Part shown: in pieces, positions 61,206 to 64,000 of the stretch
How the letters are laid out: each line of letters begins with the position of its first letter
How positions within the stretch are numbered: position 1 is the stretch's first letter
NCBI GenBank assembly: GCA_942492915.1
Contig: OW818662.1
Span: 2,170,001 to 2,234,000 of the forward strand
DNA length: 64,000 nucleotides
Reading direction: 5' to 3'
From: Turneriella sp942492915
Lineage (GTDB): Bacteria > Spirochaetota > Leptospiria > Turneriellales > Turneriellaceae
Position numbers and translations under genes: made by a program
Notes under the pieces: model-generated
What the model saw: only the letters and a program-made list of their open reading frames with translations
The model's database searches: none
Told to the model about the DNA's origin: nothing

Positions 61206-62837
61206 ATGGCTCCCTCACAAAACACCTATGACTATGTCATCATCGGCTCTGGCTTCGGTGGTTCGGTATCGGCGCTTCGCCTCTCAGAAAAGGGCTACAA
61301 GGTACTCGTGATAGAAAAAGGCAAGTGGTTCAAACCCCAGGACTTTCCGAAATCCAACTGGCAGCTACGCAAGTGGTTGTGGTTGCCCTCGCTCAAGATG
61401 TTCGGCCTCTTCAAAATGACAATCTTTCGCCACGTGACAATTTTTTCAGGTGTGGGTGTCGGCGGCGGTTCGCTCGTGTACGCCAACACACTGCCTGTGC
61501 CCAAGCGTCCCTTCTTTAAATCAGACAGCTGGGCGCACCTCGCCGACTGGGAAAAAGAACTGAGGCCTCATTATTCGATGGCGCTCAAGATGATCGGTGC
61601 GCACCAGACGCCGACACGGTTCGACGGCGACAACACGCTCAAGTCACTCGCAGAAGATCTCGGCAAAGCGAAGAGTTACGACCAGACCAACGTCGCGGTC
61701 TATTTCGGCAAACCCGGCCAAACGGTCAAAGATCCGTTTTTCAAAGGCAAGGGTCCCGACCGCACTGGTTGCATCTACTGCGGCGCGTGTATGCTCGGTT
61801 GCAGCCATAATGCCAAGAACACACTCGATAAAAACTATCTGCACCTTGCACAGGGCCTCGGCGCCGAAATTCTCGCCGAACGCGAAGTGGTGGATGTTCA
61901 GCAGAAACAGGGCGAGCTTCCATATGAAGTCACCTTTCGCAACTCAACCAAATACTTCAGCCGCGAAGACAAAGTGCGCGCAGGCGGCGTCATCTTCGCC
62001 GGCGGGGTACTCGGTACAATCCAACTGTTGCTGAAGCTCAAGGGGAAAAAATCACTGCCGAAAATTTCTGAACGCCTCGGCTACGGCATTCGCACCAATT
62101 CAGAAAGCCTGCTCGGTGTGACGACCGAACGCCGCGACCTGAACTTCTCAAAAGGCGTCGCGATCGGTTCGATTCTGCACGTCGACGACCACAGCCACCT
62201 TGAAGTTGTGCGTTACCCGGAAGGTTCTGGTTTCTTCAGGTTGTCGATGGTACCTGCGGTGCTGGGGTCAAACGTCTTCGTGCGTATCGGTCGCATTCTC
62301 TGGCAATACGTGCGCCACCCGTTGAAATATCTGAAAGCGATTGCTGTGCCCGACTGGGCGAAGTACACGCAGATCATGCTCTTTATGCAGAGCCTCGACT
62401 CGACGATGCGCCTAAAACGTGGCTGGCTGCGCATGAAAACTGCGCTCGACCAGGGTGCAGCACCCACCTCTGATATTCCGATGGCGCACCAGCTCGCACA
62501 AAAATATGCGGCAAAGGTTCAGGGTTCGGTACACGCGCTCGCAACCGAAGCCCTCACTGGGCTTGCCAGCACCGCGCATATTCTCGGCGGCTCGTGCATG
62601 GGCGACTCACCGGCAACTGGTGTCATCGACAGCAAGAACCGCATCTTCGGCTATGACAACATGTACATCTGCGACGGCTCGATGATTTCGGCGAATATCG
62701 GCGTCAACCCGTCGCTCACGATCATGGCGCTCAGCGAACGCGCGATGTCGTATATACCGCGCAAGGCCAAGACGGTGAACCGGGTCAGCAAGCCGGCGAT
62801 CGCCCAAAAGCCCAAGCGCAAATTAGTGCGCAGATAA
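61206..62837 (+). CDS. GMC-family oxidoreductase (cholesterol-oxidase-like)
   Basis: A 543-residue flavoprotein. YDYVIIGSGFGGSVSALRL is the FAD motif, FSGVGVGGGSLVYANTLP the GMC signature, CIYCGACMLGCSHNAKNT an extra Cys-rich loop, and HILGGSCMGDSPATGVID with ICDGSMISANIGVNPSLTIM the C-terminal catalytic/FAD segment. Members oxidise alcohols or sterols. No signal peptide; lysine-arginine-rich tail. Related cholesterol-oxidase-like GMC proteins occur in Leptospira, from memory. Confidence 0.88.
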   Translation: MAPSQNTYDYVIIGSGFGGSVSALRLSEKGYKVLVIEKGKWFKPQDFPKSNWQLRKWLWLPSLKMFGLFKMTIFRHVTIFSGVGVGGGSLVYANTLPVPKRPFFKSDSWAHLADWEKELRPHYSMALKMIGAHQTPTRFDGDNTLKSLAEDLGKAKSYDQTNVAVYFGKPGQTVKDPFFKGKGPDRTGCIYCGACMLGCSHNAKNTLDKNYLHLAQGLGAEILAEREVVDVQQKQGELPYEVTFRNSTKYFSREDKVRAGGVIFAGGVLGTIQLLLKLKGKKSLPKISERLGYGIRTNSESLLGVTTERRDLNFSKGVAIGSILHVDDHSHLEVVRYPEGSGFFRLSMVPAVLGSNVFVRIGRILWQYVRHPLKYLKAIAVPDWAKYTQIMLFMQSLDSTMRLKRGWLRMKTALDQGAAPTSDIPMAHQLAQKYAAKVQGSVHALATEALTGLASTAHILGGSCMGDSPATGVIDSKNRIFGYDNMYICDGSMISANIGVNPSLTIMALSERAMSYIPRKAKTVNRVSKPAIAQKPKRKLVRR

Positions 62838-62892
62838 ACCGGCCTCGGCACGATTCGGCTGTACACTCGCGTTGCGTGGGGCCAGATGTGCC

Positions 62893-64000
62893 ATGCTGCG
62901 CGGGCAAATATTGGCAGGGGTATACTGCATATTTTTCATGTTCTGCGCCGCTTGCAGCTCAGCAAATCGTGATCCGGCAAATTTTGGCGATGAACGCGTA
63001 GCGGCAACACCCGAATTTGTATTCGCCACCGCACTCACGCAGGGTAACGGTGCTCCCAACGAAAGTCTGTTACTGTTCGAAAAGAGCGCCACATCGTGTT
63101 CGCTGACGCTGCTCAACACGTACACGGTCGGCCCCGACCCTTACGACCTCGTTTACCACGCATCGACGAAAACTCTGTACGTCGCTAACTCATACAATGG
63201 CACGATCAATGCCTACAAATTTAATACGTCGACAAAACAACTGACTAGCGCAGGCACGGCGACGCAGGTCGGCCCCGATTCTCCCGGAACCGCACCGACG
63301 ACGTTCATGATGTCGGTACATGCGAATGGTTTCTTGTATGCCGCCGATGGCCGAACCAACGGCTCGATCGGGCTCTTTTCGCAGAACCAGACCTCGGGTA
63401 CAATCACCCAATTCTCAAACCCCAATCAATACCTCGGCACCGCAACGCAGATCTGGTTCACTGCGCTGGTCGGCAACCACCTGTACATCACCGACTACAA
63501 CAGCAACCTGATTCGGCAATATAGCATTAATCCGACGACAGGCCTCTTAACCGCGCTGGGAACCCCGACTATACCCACAGCCGCGAACCCATGGTCGATC
63601 TTTGTACATAACACAGGCAACTTCGTCTACTCAACAAATTCATCGGGCACGGGTTCGGTGTCACAGTATTCGCGAAACAGCACCACAGGCCAGCTGACGC
63701 AGATTGCCGCCCCCATGGCAGCGGGTTCGCGCACGATCGGTCTCGCGGTTGGCACCAATTACCTTTTTGCCGCAGGCAATACCGCCAATGCTATCTACCG
63801 CTTCTCGATTAACGAGACGACAGGCGAACTGACCGCACTCGCGCCGCCATCGACAACCCCGCAGCAGACGCAGCCATACGGCATGGCGCTGTCGCGCGAC
63901 GAGAAGTGTCTCTATACGGCAGAACTCGCGAACGACACGGGCTCGGCGGGTGATGTCATTGCCGTCTACAATGTAACCAACGGCCTGCCTGCCTATTCGG
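62893..64000 (+). CDS. Beta-propeller lipoprotein (lactonase/YncE-like), truncated by window end
   Basis: From ATG at 62893, MLRGQILAGVYCIFFMFCAA is followed by a lipobox Cys (CAAC). The mature part has repeating blades such as LVYHASTKTLYVANSYNGTI, TTGLLTALGTPTIP, FVYSTNSSGTGSVSQYSRNS and a recurring TTGxLT motif, typical of 6-phosphogluconolactonase-like seven-bladed propellers. The right edge cuts the frame, so the C-terminus is unknown. Envelope-anchored; role unknown. Confidence 0.85.
   Translation, partial: MLRGQILAGVYCIFFMFCAACSSANRDPANFGDERVAATPEFVFATALTQGNGAPNESLLLFEKSATSCSLTLLNTYTVGPDPYDLVYHASTKTLYVANSYNGTINAYKFNTSTKQLTSAGTATQVGPDSPGTAPTTFMMSVHANGFLYAADGRTNGSIGLFSQNQTSGTITQFSNPNQYLGTATQIWFTALVGNHLYITDYNSNLIRQYSINPTTGLLTALGTPTIPTAANPWSIFVHNTGNFVYSTNSSGTGSVSQYSRNSTTGQLTQIAAPMAAGSRTIGLAVGTNYLFAAGNTANAIYRFSINETTGELTALAPPSTTPQQTQPYGMALSRDEKCLYTAELANDTGSAGDVIAVYNVTNGLPAYS

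Noticed and set aside
1..64000. tRNA, rRNA, insertion sequence, CRISPR array, replication origin
   Set aside because: I saw no cloverleaf, rRNA-like segment, transposase gene or clustered DnaA-type boxes; dnaB alone is not evidence of an origin. A dedicated search could still find a small RNA.

Overview
The window is a dense, mostly chromosomal stretch of about 56 protein genes with almost no intergenic space and no rRNA, tRNA, insertion sequence or CRISPR array that I can see. The gene content suggests a diderm spirochaete of the Leptospirales (a Turneriella- or Leptonema-like organism is my best guess): diaminopimelate-pathway genes beside murA and dnaB, many lipoproteins with loose spirochaete-type lipoboxes, a 7TM-DISM sensor kinase, cyclic-di-GMP proteins, an SpvB/Rhs giant protein, and lipid-type oxidoreductases. 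The taxonomic call rests on gene content only.

Layout. 1-1424: response regulator with a degenerate GGDEF and an EAL domain, cut by the left edge. 1522-9000: two unknown secreted proteins, a GST, an unknown secreted protein, dihydrolipoamide dehydrogenase, a RetSat/CrtI-type oxidoreductase and a secreted surface protein. 9093-13557: PAS-GGDEF-EAL protein followed by an NAD-dependent epimerase, a polytopic membrane protein and a fatty-acid-hydroxylase-family protein in one direction. 13561-19909: WG-repeat protein, Fe-alcohol dehydrogenase, envelope proteins, a GFA enzyme and an Ig-like lipoprotein. 20013-28010: a module with a 2390-residue SpvB/Rhs protein and an abutting lipoprotein gene, bracketed by two same-orientation copies of a REP-like palindromic element, with a related element inside the coding region. 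28065-30611: collar-like protein, ECF sigma factor and FecR-like protein. 30644-35665: operon of a DUF3108 protein, class II aldolase, GT4 glycosyltransferase with helical C-terminal domain, and GH130 phosphorylase. 35790-43901: papain-like protease with Fn3-like repeats, thioesterase, aldehyde dehydrogenase, DUF1905 protein, beta-lactamase-fold hydrolase, glutaredoxin and lipoproteins. 43928-56449: hydrolases, an operon of CheY-like regulator, CheA-like membrane kinase and sigma factor, Bpt, Asd, a MASE1-PAS-PAS protein, cytidine deaminase, PrmC, an M23 peptidase and DinB. 56497-61078: dapA-dapB-murA-dnaB reading leftward. 61206-end: GMC oxidoreductase and a beta-propeller lipoprotein cut by the right edge.

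How genes work together. DapA, DapB and Asd supply diaminopimelate and MurA supplies the peptidoglycan precursor; MurA has Asp in place of the fosfomycin-target Cys. The GT4, GH130 and aldolase genes look like a carbohydrate (probably mannoside) unit. The CheY-like protein, CheA-like kinase and sigma factor look like one signalling operon.

The most unusual sequence-level signal is a set of long, often perfect inverted repeats without an obvious U-tract whose arms run into the ends of coding regions. Many contain a stop codon. At three genes (an unknown secreted protein, the GST and dnaB) the stem-loop contains the start codon and first codons, which could make it a combined terminator and translation switch.
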